From: an uncultured Bacteroidales bacterium | GTDB lineage: Bacteria; Bacteroidota; Bacteroidia; Bacteroidales; Muribaculaceae | Reading direction: 5' to 3' | DNA: 64,000 bases | Assembly (NCBI GenBank): GCA_902792895.1 | Contig: CADBBK010000014.1 | Span: 56,970 to 120,969 of the forward strand | Part shown: positions 18,236 to 26,447 of the stretch, piece after piece | Layout of the letters: the number at the start of each line of letters is the position of its first letter | Numbering within the stretch: position 1 is the stretch's first letter | The notes under the pieces: generated by a model | The model's database searches: none | Told to the model about the DNA's origin: nothing | What the model saw: only the letters and a program-made list of their open reading frames with translations | Program-made: the position numbers and the translations under genes

Positions 18236-20263
18236 CTATTTATGCATGATGAACTCGATGATGGCATTGATGTCACTGATGCTGATTTCACCGTCATTGT
18301 TCACGTCAGCACGGCGGCGGGTATCATCGTCAACCTTAGAGCCGAGAATAATGCTGATAACCAGATTGATATCGGCAATAGTAATCTCGCCATCATCGTT
18401 CACATCACCATTCTTAGACTCGATGTGGAGCACATAACGCATGCCCTCGTACACATCAAGTTTGCCATATCCCCACCTTGTGGGATCGCCGAGCATCACC
18501 TGAGCATCGGCGTAACTCGTGTTCTGGAGCACTTCACGCACATCGGCAGTAGACAGATTGGGGTTAGCCTGCATCCACAAGGCCACCGCTCCCGTCACCA
18601 CAGGTGCAGACATCGATGTACCCAAGTCAGGGCAATAGGGATATTCCACACCACCGACAAATGCCGACGGCTGCCAGTACTTCATGTTGGGGGCCTCAGT
18701 GTCATAGCGGTTGGCCGAGGCAATCACAACACTGCCCGGTGCGCACACATCGGGACGGTTGATGCCGCTCTCGTCAGGACCGTATGCCGAATAATAGGAG
18801 ATTTCGGTCGGGGTGCTGGAGTGACGGAAATAAATAGTGCCATCGCGCAGGGGGACTGTTTGTCTTGAATTATAGGAACCCACCGAGATTACGCTATCGC
18901 AGGTTGCCAAGTCACTGATGGAGCCACGAGGAGAGCCTTCAGTAGCCCATGTGCTGTAGCCATAAGTCCTGAAATAGGCATACTGTGATGTCCAGATCGT
19001 CAGATCGGTCGCCGAGGGTGTGTAAAACTGCAGGCCAAGCACATAGTAGGCCGAGCGTGAACGCATGTTCAACTTGCACAGCGAACTGGGACGGCCGTTG
19101 CCCTCAATCGTTCCCTGCAGTTCGACTGAACCCACACAGTACTCTGCCAGGATGGAATCATTATCAGACGAGAATACGGCGCTTACATTAGTCGACGTTG
19201 CACCCAGCGCACGCGAGCGGTAAAGCATCTCGCCCGTCTGGCGGTTGAACACGATCAGTCGCGTGTTGAAAGGCTTGTCCTTCAGACTCCAGGCATTAAC
19301 ATAGCCCGAATACTGGGTGCCGCCACTATAACCGCTCATCAGCGTGGTTATTGTATCCTCACGGCTCTTGATAGAGGCATGCACGCACACGTCATCCTCA
19401 CCATCGTTGCCTGCCGAGACGACAAACACACGACCCGGGCCCGAATACTGCTTGAATACCCGATTCAGATAGGACGTGCCGTCATGGGGGCCCACATTGG
19501 AACCCAGGCTGAGATTGATGACGCAGGGTTTGCCCTTGCGGGTAGCATAGTCGTTGATATAGGAGATGCAGTTGGCGACGCGCACGTCGGTCAACTCGCC
19601 CTCAGGCATGCCACACAGCACGAGGTCGGCTTCGGGAGCCACACCGTACCAATCGTTGCCACGATAGCCGCCAGCAGCGATACCGGCAGTCTGAGTGCCG
19701 TGGGTGGTATTCGGGTCATCGGTGGTCAGGGCAATAATCTGTGTCGGGGTCTCATAGCAACTGCCGGGGAGCTGTCGATGATTGACAACGGGGTGTGAAC
19801 CGGTGTCGTCAAGCGGCATGTACACCGCCTTGACACGCGGCGCACCGTTGGCATCGCACAGGTTGATGTGGTTGAAGTCAAAACCGCAGTCGATCACACC
19901 GACAATCACATTCTTGCCCGTATAGGGCATGTCTAAATGATAGCCGGCATGCACATCATCGACATTGGAGAAATAGCGCACGCTGTCACTGCAAGTCACC
20001 AGTGTCAACGCCTTAGACACGTGCTCCACGCCCTCAATATCCTTGATAGTCTGGGGCGAAACGCCTTCAGGAATCTTGACGGTATAGAATCCGTCATACT
20101 TGGCCGTGATGACCACACCCACTGCCTCAAGCAGATAGTCCTTGAGCGTAGTGGTGTTCACCTCGATAAATGCCTCGTAGTAACTGCTGGCGGTATTCTG
20201 TGCCTTGGCACCGCCCATCATCAGCACACAAGCCGTGAGCAATATAAACAACCTTTTCATCAT
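18236..20263 (-). CDS. Secreted S8 (subtilisin-like) protease with C-terminal dockerin-like module, paralogue 2
   Basis: 675 residues. Signal peptide MMKRLFILLTACVLMMGGAKAQ; short inhibitor-like pro-region; triad Asp125 (GVIDCGFDFNH), His188 (TTHGTQTAGIAAGG, with HGTQ in place of the usual HGTH) and Ser550 (GTSMSAPVVTG). Residues about 618-675 carry two dockerin-like repeats (DVNDDGEITIADINLVISI and DVNNDGEISISDINAIIEF). It aligns along its whole length with the downstream protease, indicating tandem duplication. It appears to be the first gene of the transcript that continues through ruvA and sprA, with a promoter near 20306-20313. Confidence 0.93.
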   Translation of the reverse strand: MMKRLFILLTACVLMMGGAKAQNTASSYYEAFIEVNTTTLKDYLLEAVGVVITAKYDGFYTVKIPEGVSPQTIKDIEGVEHVSKALTLVTCSDSVRYFSNVDDVHAGYHLDMPYTGKNVIVGVIDCGFDFNHINLCDANGAPRVKAVYMPLDDTGSHPVVNHRQLPGSCYETPTQIIALTTDDPNTTHGTQTAGIAAGGYRGNDWYGVAPEADLVLCGMPEGELTDVRVANCISYINDYATRKGKPCVINLSLGSNVGPHDGTSYLNRVFKQYSGPGRVFVVSAGNDGEDDVCVHASIKSREDTITTLMSGYSGGTQYSGYVNAWSLKDKPFNTRLIVFNRQTGEMLYRSRALGATSTNVSAVFSSDNDSILAEYCVGSVELQGTIEGNGRPSSLCKLNMRSRSAYYVLGLQFYTPSATDLTIWTSQYAYFRTYGYSTWATEGSPRGSISDLATCDSVISVGSYNSRQTVPLRDGTIYFRHSSTPTEISYYSAYGPDESGINRPDVCAPGSVVIASANRYDTEAPNMKYWQPSAFVGGVEYPYCPDLGTSMSAPVVTGAVALWMQANPNLSTADVREVLQNTSYADAQVMLGDPTRWGYGKLDVYEGMRYVLHIESKNGDVNDDGEITIADINLVISIILGSKVDDDTRRRADVNNDGEISISDINAIIEFIMHK

Positions 20264-20305
20264 CTTGTATTTAGTGTTATTGAACGCAAAATTTGTTTCA
20301 AACTA

Positions 20306-20313
20306 CAAAATTA
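20306..20313 (-). promoter_or_regulatory. -7 box TAATTTTG for the S8 protease-ruvA-sprA transcript
   Basis: Coding-strand TAATTTTG about 42 nt before the ATG at 20263. No other clear -7 box lies in the 1-69 bp gaps of the following genes down to sprA. Confidence 0.55.
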
Positions 20314-20387
20314 CTAAAAAATCGACTCATCAACACATTATTATGAAAAAAACGATGATGGACACCAGTAAAAACAAGGCAAAACAA

Positions 20388-20424
20388 GCCCCGGCGACTG
20401 TCGTGTGAGGACTGCCGCCGGGGC
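20388..20424 (-). terminator. Terminator of the TPR-protein operon
   Basis: Perfect 9-bp stem (GCCCCGGCG / CGCCGGGGC) with a 19-nt loop, followed on the minus strand by TTGTTTTGCCTTGTTTTT. It lies just after the stop of the TPR gene. Confidence 0.85.
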
Positions 20425-20447
20425 GATGGTTCAAATCAGTGAATTGT

Positions 20448-22073
20448 TTACTTCAAGCTCTCGACATACTTGCGGAGGGACTCGTTCTCGGGGTCGTTCT
20501 CCAGCCACTTCTGGTAGTAAATCTTAGCAGTTGACTTGTCACCCTTGTTGAAGTAGTAGGTAGCAAGATAGTTGTAAGCATACTTGTAGTAGCGGGTGTA
20601 GTCGGACTTGTTCTCCTTCTTGTCCAAGATGCTGAGCAGCTCGTTATAGGCACTCAGTGCAGCACCGTTGTTGTTGTCGCCCTCACGGAACTTGGCAATC
20701 TTGGCCTTCTGGTTAACAATCTGAACGTTATCGGGAACCAGCTTGTCCACCTCGTCGATGTACTTCTGCGACTTAGCAAGAGCATCAGCCTTGGTAGCAT
20801 CATCGAGATCCTCGGTGCTGGCGATACCCAGATAGTAGTTGGACAGGGTAAAGAGGTCGTTGGACTTGTTGTTGCCACTGTCAACCAGGCGCTGGTAGTA
20901 CTCGGCAGCCTTGACAAAGTTCTCGGCGTCGGCATAGCTGTCACCCATGAAGCGGATCAAGTCCACATTACCGGGGTTGAGCTCGATGGCCTTCTCGTAG
21001 GCTGCGATAGCCTCCTCGGGATGACCAGCGGTCTGCAGTGCCTGACCGTAGTCGGTATAGTCGCGCACCTCGTAGTTGGAGCCTGCGGGCAGAGCGTTGG
21101 CGAAGAACGACCTACCAGCCTCAACGGCCTCGGGCCACTTCTGCAGCTGCACCAGGTTGTAGAGCTGCATGCGCTTCATGTAGAACACCTTGCTGTCGGC
21201 AGGATTGAGCTTATTGATCAGCTGGGTAGCCAGGTTATAGGAATCCTGGTACTTCTCGCCGAAGAACAGCAGCTGCACATAGCGTACCTCGTCCTGGGCA
21301 AAGTGGTTGGGGTTCTTGATGTACTTGCCGTACTGCTCGGCTGCCTTGGCACCCAAGTTGTCGGCATAGTACTTCTCGGCGAGTTCGCGCTGAACAAGGG
21401 CCGAGTTGGGCACCTTAGCCTGCAGCTCCTCGAGTCGTCCGATAGCCATCTCGGGGTTCACGTTGAAGTAAGTGTTGGCATACTTCACATAGGCCTCGAT
21501 ATTGTTAGGATCCTTGTCAAAAGCCAACTCATAGATACCGGCTGCGTTGCCCCAGTCCTTCTTGTCAGCCTTGGTGTCGGCCTCAAAGATGTAGCTGTCG
21601 GGGTCGTCGGCGTTCCACTTGCGGGCATTCTTGATGCACTTCTCAATGTCCTTGGCATAGGTCGTGGGATTGGCATCATAGAATGCACGCGCGATCTCCA
21701 TTTCCAACTTGGCATCCTTCTTGGACAATTTGCGAGCCTTCTCAAGCAGAGTCTTCACGTCACCACCGTTCTTGAGGGCGATAGCTGCCTGTCCCACGTA
21801 GTTGTAGGGATTCATGGCATTGGCTGCGATACCCTTCTCAAAATTGGCGGCAGCATCTGCGACCTTACCCTGGTGCAGAGCGATCTGACCCAGATAGTAG
21901 TAAGCCTCGGCCTTGTCGGTGCTGGGTGAGTTAAGATTGCGCTCCAGCAGCTCCTTGGCGTTGTCCAGTTTGTCTACCTTGTAGTACTCGATACCGTCCT
22001 TGTAGCCTTGCGCTCCGGCTACCAGCGATGCACCCATCAACATGAGTGATGCAATAAAGAATTTCCTTTTCAT
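20448..22073 (-). CDS. Secreted tetratricopeptide-repeat protein
   Basis: 541 residues with a signal peptide (MKRKFFIASLMLMGASLVAGAQG). The rest is TPR-like helix pairs. Clear units include AEAYYYLGQIALHQGKVADAAANFEKGI and, further on, QTAGHPEEAIAAYEKAIELNP, with the typical Gly-8, Ala-20 and Pro-32 spacing. TPR proteins serve as periplasmic scaffolds; the partner is not shown by sequence. It follows a PstS-like lipoprotein gene and a small membrane protein gene on the same strand and is closed by a strong terminator. Confidence 0.85.
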   Translation of the reverse strand: MKRKFFIASLMLMGASLVAGAQGYKDGIEYYKVDKLDNAKELLERNLNSPSTDKAEAYYYLGQIALHQGKVADAAANFEKGIAANAMNPYNYVGQAAIALKNGGDVKTLLEKARKLSKKDAKLEMEIARAFYDANPTTYAKDIEKCIKNARKWNADDPDSYIFEADTKADKKDWGNAAGIYELAFDKDPNNIEAYVKYANTYFNVNPEMAIGRLEELQAKVPNSALVQRELAEKYYADNLGAKAAEQYGKYIKNPNHFAQDEVRYVQLLFFGEKYQDSYNLATQLINKLNPADSKVFYMKRMQLYNLVQLQKWPEAVEAGRSFFANALPAGSNYEVRDYTDYGQALQTAGHPEEAIAAYEKAIELNPGNVDLIRFMGDSYADAENFVKAAEYYQRLVDSGNNKSNDLFTLSNYYLGIASTEDLDDATKADALAKSQKYIDEVDKLVPDNVQIVNQKAKIAKFREGDNNNGAALSAYNELLSILDKKENKSDYTRYYKYAYNYLATYYFNKGDKSTAKIYYQKWLENDPENESLRKYVESLK

Positions 22074-22207
22074 TGTAGTAACAATTTAATGTTAATATCC
22101 GTTAGTTAGTTTCATTTTGTTGTCATAATAGCAAATTCCGTGCCAATTTGGTTTCAAGCCTCGGAATTCGGTTTTCAGGCCTTCAAGATTATCGGTTCCT
22201 TGATACC

Positions 22208-23194
22208 TTAATTTACCACCTCGACATATCTAACCGGTTCGGCAGCAGGCAGTATGCCGGTCTGGAGGATAATCTTCTGGCCGATCACACCGGTCAAGAA
22301 GGTGTAGAAGCCATGGTCAAGCATGCCGTTGTAGGAGGCATCAATGGCCCAAATCGTGCGCACCAGGGGATAGTCCCCGCTGTTGATGTGCGCCTGATAG
22401 GGTTTCACGCCCTGCACCTTGTCGTCGCCTCGCACGGGCATCACCTTGATGCGGTCGGTGAAGTCAATGACGCTGACCTCGTTTTTGGTCTTGAGTTCCT
22501 CATACTTCTGGTCAATGGGCTTCTCGGCAGCTTTCAGGTCGCTGGTAATCCAGCTCACCCCGATAAAGCCGATGACGTTCTTGTATTGCTCAACAGCGTC
22601 AAACACATCCTGACTCGACGAGCGGGCATAGACGTTGGGGCCAAATTTGCCACCATTGAGGAACTTTTCCTTCATGTAATGCACCACGCCCGTTCCCGAG
22701 CCGTCGAACATCACCTTGATAGTATCGTTCTTCAATTTGGTGGGATACACCTCACCCCAGCGTTTCACCTTGCCAGTGAAGATGTCCCGCAGGTCGTCCA
22801 TCGACAGTTCGGCGATGTCGTTCTGCTTGTTGACGATGACAGCAATGGCATCCACGGCAATCATCTTGGAACGGTAACCGCGACCGATCTTCTTCAGGCT
22901 ATTTTTCTGTTCCGGCGTCAAGTCATGGGAAATAATGATGACGTCCACCCGGTTCTTGAACAAGGAATCCAGGGCGTCATGCTCGTTGATGTACTCAGGC
23001 ATGATGCTAGCCTCAGGGTACTGGTACTCAAACACGGCAATCTCCTGCTCGAGTACACTCTCGAACGACTCCTCGCACATGATGCGGGCAATTCCGCGGG
23101 TGCTGGAACTCTTGGGCATGCTCTTGCCGCAAGAGGTCATCACCAGTGCCGCCAACATGACGGCCACAAGCCATATATTACTTCTTTTCATCAT
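22208..23194 (-). CDS. PstS-family phosphate-binding-like lipoprotein
   Basis: About 328 residues from ATG 23194 (MMKRSNIWL). The lipoprotein signal ends LVMTSC with Cys at about 22. It is a PBP-like domain with PstS features: RVDVIIISHDLTPEQ, DAIAVIVNKQNDIAELSMDDLRDIFTGKVKRWGEV and DGSGTGVVHYMKEKFL (phosphate-loop-like Ser/Gly/Thr run), and further on GVSWIT. The in-frame upstream Met (23341) would lie inside the preceding gene and lacks a signal. The start overlaps the upstream gene by 17 bp, suggesting coupling. No PstABC permease is nearby; in Bacteroidetes such proteins often accompany ExbB/D-TonB genes instead, which are also missing here. Confidence 0.82.
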   Translation of the reverse strand: MMKRSNIWLVAVMLAALVMTSCGKSMPKSSSTRGIARIMCEESFESVLEQEIAVFEYQYPEASIMPEYINEHDALDSLFKNRVDVIIISHDLTPEQKNSLKKIGRGYRSKMIAVDAIAVIVNKQNDIAELSMDDLRDIFTGKVKRWGEVYPTKLKNDTIKVMFDGSGTGVVHYMKEKFLNGGKFGPNVYARSSSQDVFDAVEQYKNVIGFIGVSWITSDLKAAEKPIDQKYEELKTKNEVSVIDFTDRIKVMPVRGDDKVQGVKPYQAHINSGDYPLVRTIWAIDASYNGMLDHGFYTFLTGVIGQKIILQTGILPAAEPVRYVEVVN

Positions 23195-23486
23195 CGTTGT
23201 CAATTTTAGGTTCCTGGGATTTGGAATAGGTAGTATAGACGTTTTCGTCGGGCTCGTCATAGCGGCGCATGCCATAGGTGTGTTCACCCTTGATCTCACG
23301 GTAGCCGCGATAGAGGCCGTAGGCGGCAAATACCGCTGCAAAGAGCCATCTCACCACTTGCCACGGACCGGATGTTGACCAATCAAAGTAGTTGATGGCC
23401 ATCAATACCGCCATGCCTAGATACACAAACACCATAAAGATGCCGAAGAACAGCTTCGCGACTCGATTAACGCCTGTTTGCCTCAT
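23178..23486 (-). CDS. Small two-helix membrane protein heading the PstS/TPR operon
   Basis: 102 residues with two transmembrane segments (LFFGIFMVFVYLGMAVLMAI and VVRWLFAAVFAAYGLYRGY). A charged C-terminal tail rich in Asp, Glu and Lys ends PKIDNDDEKK. No enzymatic motif is visible. It overlaps the PstS-like gene by 17 bp. From memory of Bacteroidales gene order, a protein of this shape sits between ExbD and TonB/PstS-like genes, so an accessory role in envelope energy transduction is possible but unproven. Confidence 0.7.
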   Translation of the reverse strand: MRQTGVNRVAKLFFGIFMVFVYLGMAVLMAINYFDWSTSGPWQVVRWLFAAVFAAYGLYRGYREIKGEHTYGMRRYDEPDENVYTTYSKSQEPKIDNDDEKK

Positions 23487-23563
23487 ATTTAAATCCCTTG
23501 TTTTTAATGTTGATTTTGCCGTTAGACTATCGTAACAGAAAAACGTTTATAACTATCAAACGA

Positions 23564-23571
23564 CAAAATTA
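23564..23571 (-). promoter_or_regulatory. -7 box TAATTTTG for the small membrane protein/PstS/TPR operon
   Basis: Minus-strand TAATTTTG about 77 nt before the ATG at 23486; it is the best -7 match in the spacer on this strand. Confidence 0.5.
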
Positions 23572-23705
23572 ACAAAATCTCTTGACTTGTGGCGAAATTT
23601 GAAAAAAAATTATTCCACTTGACCTCAAAAAATGCTCCATGGCATTCTATAAGAATTGCAAGAAAATGAAAAAAACAATCTAAATAGTATATTTTGCACA
23701 AATTA

Positions 23706-23737
23706 TTTGCGCAATTCAAATAATCTGCGTACATTTG
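23706..23737 (+). promoter_or_regulatory. Complete -33/-7 promoter with no gene behind it
   Basis: TTTG (23706-23709), exactly 20 nt, then TACATTTG (23730-23737). The spacing matches the tRNA-Ser and 36237 promoters in this window. It points into a 70-nt stretch that ends in a terminator. Confidence 0.7.
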
Positions 23738-23741
23738 CATG

Positions 23742-23813
23742 ACCTTAAATCAAACTTTTATTCATACTATTTTTTCCTAGGGCACCTTCGTTGTGAAACG
23801 AAGTGCTTTTTTT
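23742..23813 (+). ncRNA. Candidate small RNA of about 70 nt
   Basis: The segment is bounded by a full promoter (23706-23737) and a stem-loop with seven Ts: GCACCTTCGTT paired with AACGAAGTGC, one bulged C, at 23782-23806, then T-run 23807-23813. The first 40 nt are A/U-rich and unstructured. No coding potential beyond chance is seen. It could also be an attenuated leader whose downstream gene has been lost. The family is not recognised. Confidence 0.45.
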
Positions 23814-23832
23814 ATAACCGCTCCACTTCATG

Positions 23833-23882
23833 CATTTTGCGGTTTTTGCGGTTTATATATAAAAAACGCAAAAAACGTAATA
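23833..23882. repeat. TTTTGCGG / ACGCAAAA imperfect inverted repeat
   Basis: Two TTTTTGCGG-like units face two AAAAAACGC-like units across TATATA, giving an A/T-rich hairpin with arms of about 20 nt and several mismatches. The same ACGCAAAAAACG word appears inside the GH13 gene at about 33749. Confidence 0.55.
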
Positions 23883-23967
23883 ATCGTAATATACGTATTA
23901 CTTGTGTTATCGCAAGTACTAACACAAAATTAATAATATACTACCACCTCAAGGTGGTGTAGTAAGA

Positions 23968-24052
23968 TTTTACGTTTATTGCGGTTTTTGCGGTGCATGC
24001 GTGTACACACGATAAACGCATGCGCACCGTAAGAACCGTAAAAATCGTAAAA
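23968..24052. repeat. Long imperfect inverted repeat (about 40-nt arms)
   Basis: The left arm starts at TTTTACG (23968), continues through two GCGG units and ends GGTGCATGCGT. The right arm is ACGCATGCGCACC and continues to CGTAAAA (24046-24052). By eye about 23 of the outer 29 positions pair, plus an 11-bp inner stem with a GC bulge. Confidence 0.6.
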
Positions 24053-24108
24053 AAACAGATGACAGCAAGAATACTTGCTGCCACCCGTTATCAAGTGAGA
24101 AGCTAAGA

Positions 24109-24150
24109 GTTAGGGGTTAGGGGTTAGGGGTTAGGGGTTAGGGGTTAGGA
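24109..24150. repeat. Heptanucleotide array, six GTTAGGG units
   Basis: Five exact GTTAGGG copies and a sixth GTTAGGA, each 7 nt, without spacers. Confidence 0.95.
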
Positions 24151-24166
24151 GTGTGGCAGATGCCAG

Positions 24167-24271
24167 CTAAAGCCTAAAGCCTAAAGCCTAAAGCCTAAAG
24201 CCTAAAACCTAAAGCCTAATACCTAAAGCCTAAAACCTAAAACCTAAAGCCTAATACCTAAAGCCTAAAAC
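24167..24271. repeat. Heptanucleotide array, fifteen CTAAAGC-type units
   Basis: Exactly 105 nt = 15 units. Types in order: five CTAAAGC, then a mix of CTAAAAC, CTAAAGC and CTAATAC, with the pattern GC-TAC-GC-AAC used twice. Read on the proS coding strand these are GCTTTAG units directly after the proS stop. They are roughly complementary to the GTTAGGG array 17 nt away. Confidence 0.95.
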
Positions 24272-24279
24272 CTAACTAA

Positions 24280-25761
24280 TCAATAGTTGCGGGCGAAGAT
24301 CACGCGGCGCTTGCTGGGCTTGCCGGTATAGATGCACTTACCCTCCTCTTCAACGGCATCCAGAGGGATGCAGCGGATGGTGGCCTTGGTCTCTTCCTTG
24401 ATCTTGTCCTCGGTCTCGCTGGTGCCATCCCAGTGTGCCAGGATGAAACCGCCCTTCTCAATCTGCTCCTTGAACTCTTCCCAGGTGTCGACCTTGTAGG
24501 TCATGCGCTCACGCTGGTTCAGGGCCTTGGTGTAGATGTTCTGCTGGATTTCCTCAAGCAGTTCCTTGACGCGGATCTCGATACCGGCCAGCTGCTCGTT
24601 GGCCTTCTCGAGAGTATCGCGGCGCATCACCTCGACGGTGCCGTTCTCGATATCACGGGCACCGAGCACGAGACGCACGGGAACACCCTTAAGCTCGTAG
24701 TCGGCAAACTTGAAGCCCGGGCGCTTGTTGTCGGCGTTGTCATACTTCACCGAGATGCCCATGCCGCGCAGGTTGGCAACGATGGGTTCAACCACCTTAT
24801 TGATCTGCTGCAGCTGGTCATCGGTCTTGTAAACGGGCACGATGACTACCTGAATGGGAGCCAGGTGCGGAGGCAGTACCAGACCGTTGTCGTCGCTGTG
24901 CGTCATGATCAGGGCACCCATCAGGCGCGTCGATACGCCCCACGAGGTGGCCCATACATCCTGCAGCTTGTTCTCCTTGTCGATAAACTTCACGTCAAAT
25001 GCCTTGGCGAAGTTCTGGCCCAGGAAGTGGCTGGTACCCGACTGCAGAGCCTTACCATCCTGCATCATAGCCTCGATGGTGTAGGTCTCGAGAGCACCGG
25101 CAAAGCGCTCGTTGGCAGTCTTGATGCCCTTGATGACGGGCAGTGCCATGTATTTCTCGGCAAACTCAGCATACACGTTCAGCATCTCGATGGCCTTAGC
25201 CTCGGCTTCCTCCTTGGTAGCGTGAGCGGTGTGTCCCTCTTGCCAGAGGAACTCGGCGGTGCGCAGGAACATGCGGGTGCGCATCTCCCAGCGGAAGACG
25301 TTGGCCCACTGGTTGATGAGCAGGGGCAGGTCACGATAGCTGTTGATCCAGTTGCGATAGGTGTTCCAGATGATGGTCTCGCTGGTGGGGCGGATGACCA
25401 GTTCCTCCTCGAGGCGGGCAGCGGGGTCCACCACGACGCCCTTACCGTTGGGGTCGTTCATGAGGCGGTAATGGGTTACCACAGCGCACTCCTTGGCAAA
25501 GCCCTCCACGTGGTCGGCCTCACGGCTGAGGAAGGACTTGGGAATGAGCAGGGGGAAATAGGCGTTCTGCACACCCGTTGCCTTGAACATATCGTCGAGC
25601 TGGCGCTGCATCTTTTCCCAGATGGCATAGCCGTAAGGCTTGATAACCATACAGCCACGCACTGCCGACTGCTCGGCGAGGTCGGCTTTCACCACCAGTT
25701 CATTATACCATTGAGAGTAGTTGTCGGCTCTCTTCGTTAAATCTTTAAGCTCTTTTGCCAT
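24280..25761 (-). CDS. proS: Prolyl-tRNA synthetase, eukaryote/archaea type
   Basis: 493 residues, the length of the short class (no editing insertion), unlike the 570-residue bacterial type. It charges tRNA-Pro. Class II motifs are visible: motif 1 region [23 protein letters not shown], motif 2 [23 protein letters not shown] and motif 3 [21 protein letters not shown]. These are followed by the anticodon-binding domain ([28 protein letters not shown]) and a C-terminal zinc-type domain ending in Tyr (RRVIFARNY), typical of this class. Last gene of the tsaB-DUF4290-rimM-ompA-proS run. Its stop lies 8 nt from the heptad array. Confidence 0.95.
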   Translation of the reverse strand: MAKELKDLTKRADNYSQWYNELVVKADLAEQSAVRGCMVIKPYGYAIWEKMQRQLDDMFKATGVQNAYFPLLIPKSFLSREADHVEGFAKECAVVTHYRLMNDPNGKGVVVDPAARLEEELVIRPTSETIIWNTYRNWINSYRDLPLLINQWANVFRWEMRTRMFLRTAEFLWQEGHTAHATKEEAEAKAIEMLNVYAEFAEKYMALPVIKGIKTANERFAGALETYTIEAMMQDGKALQSGTSHFLGQNFAKAFDVKFIDKENKLQDVWATSWGVSTRLMGALIMTHSDDNGLVLPPHLAPIQVVIVPVYKTDDQLQQINKVVEPIVANLRGMGISVKYDNADNKRPGFKFADYELKGVPVRLVLGARDIENGTVEVMRRDTLEKANEQLAGIEIRVKELLEEIQQNIYTKALNQRERMTYKVDTWEEFKEQIEKGGFILAHWDGTSETEDKIKEETKATIRCIPLDAVEEEGKCIYTGKPSKRRVIFARNY

Positions 25762-25792
25762 TGTCTATATGTATATATAATGTTGTTATTGT

Positions 25793-26443
25793 TTACTTCC
25801 CCTTTTGCTGCATGTTAATCCTGCCCTTCTTGGCCTGCTGGAGCATCGTTTGCTCAGGAACCAGATAGATTTCCAGGCGGCGGTTGCGCTTGCGGTTCTC
25901 TACCGAGTTGTTGTCGGCAATAGGGTCGGTCTCGCCAAGCGCATAGGGCACGACATAATCCACACTGCCATTCTCGTCAAACCAGTCATAGATGGCGTTG
26001 ACGCGCTGGCGGGTGAGGTTGAGGGTGTATTCCGAGCTGCCGGTGTTGTCACTGTGCATCACCAGCAACAGTTTGTAGAAGCCCGGATTCTTGATCATGC
26101 GCAGGAATGGCTTCAGCTGAGCCTCGCCAAGCTCGGTGAGGACGGTGTCGTTGGGGTTGAACAGCTGGCTTGCCGGGATGGTGATGACTATCACCTCGTC
26201 GTCGCGCATGATTTCTACCTCGTAATTGGTCCTCTTGAAGGCCACTGCCATATCGTACTGGAATTCCTGGATTTTGTCGGCCTGTCTATCGTTCTTGATT
26301 TCGGGCGACATCAGGTTCTCGTCGAGTGACATCTCATAGATGTCGTCGATGTGGTCACCTGCAGCCAGCGGCAGCGTTGCCGTCATGGCAAGCAGTACCG
26401 TCAGAGTCAGGCGTGATAGATATCGTTGCATGATTCGATCCAT
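25793..26443 (-). CDS. Secreted OmpA-C-like (peptidoglycan-binding) protein
   Basis: 216 residues with a signal peptide (about 1-28, LAMTATLPLAAG). The N-terminal part has no recognised motif. Residues about 105-200 form an OmpA-C domain: LTELGEAQLKPFLRMI, then LTRQRVNAIYDWF, YALGETDPIADNNSVENRKRNRRLEIYL, including the Asp and Arg that bind diaminopimelate in known OmpA domains. No barrel is present, so it is periplasmic or surface-bound. The gene starts 4 bp after rimM and is probably co-translated. In-frame ATG 26431 is an alternative start. Confidence 0.82.
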   Translation of the reverse strand: MDRIMQRYLSRLTLTVLLAMTATLPLAAGDHIDDIYEMSLDENLMSPEIKNDRQADKIQEFQYDMAVAFKRTNYEVEIMRDDEVIVITIPASQLFNPNDTVLTELGEAQLKPFLRMIKNPGFYKLLLVMHSDNTGSSEYTLNLTRQRVNAIYDWFDENGSVDYVVPYALGETDPIADNNSVENRKRNRRLEIYLVPEQTMLQQAKKGRINMQQKGK

Positions 26444-26447
26444 TCTA

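Larger units (their letters stand above)
23487..24279. other. Non-coding region of 0.8 kb between small membrane protein and proS
   Basis: No credible protein gene is present. In order it holds: the minus-strand promoter of the PstS operon (23564-23571), a plus-strand promoter-terminator unit (23706-23813), an A/T-rich imperfect hairpin (23833-23882), a hairpin at 23937-23964, a long inverted repeat (23968-24052), six GTTAGGG units (24109-24150) and fifteen CTAAAGC-type units (24167-24271) that end 8 nt before the proS stop. Base composition is much richer in A and T than the flanking genes. Confidence 0.8.

Noticed and set aside
23735-23962. 75-residue frame in the non-coding region
   Set aside because: It crosses the terminator stem and the TTTTTGCGG hairpin, has no family resemblance and is low-complexity; the region is better explained as promoter-terminator plus repeats.
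24109-24271. CRISPR array or telomere-like end
   Set aside because: Units are 7 nt with no spacers and no cas genes nearby, and the arrays lie inside a continuous chromosome between ordinary genes, so neither interpretation holds.
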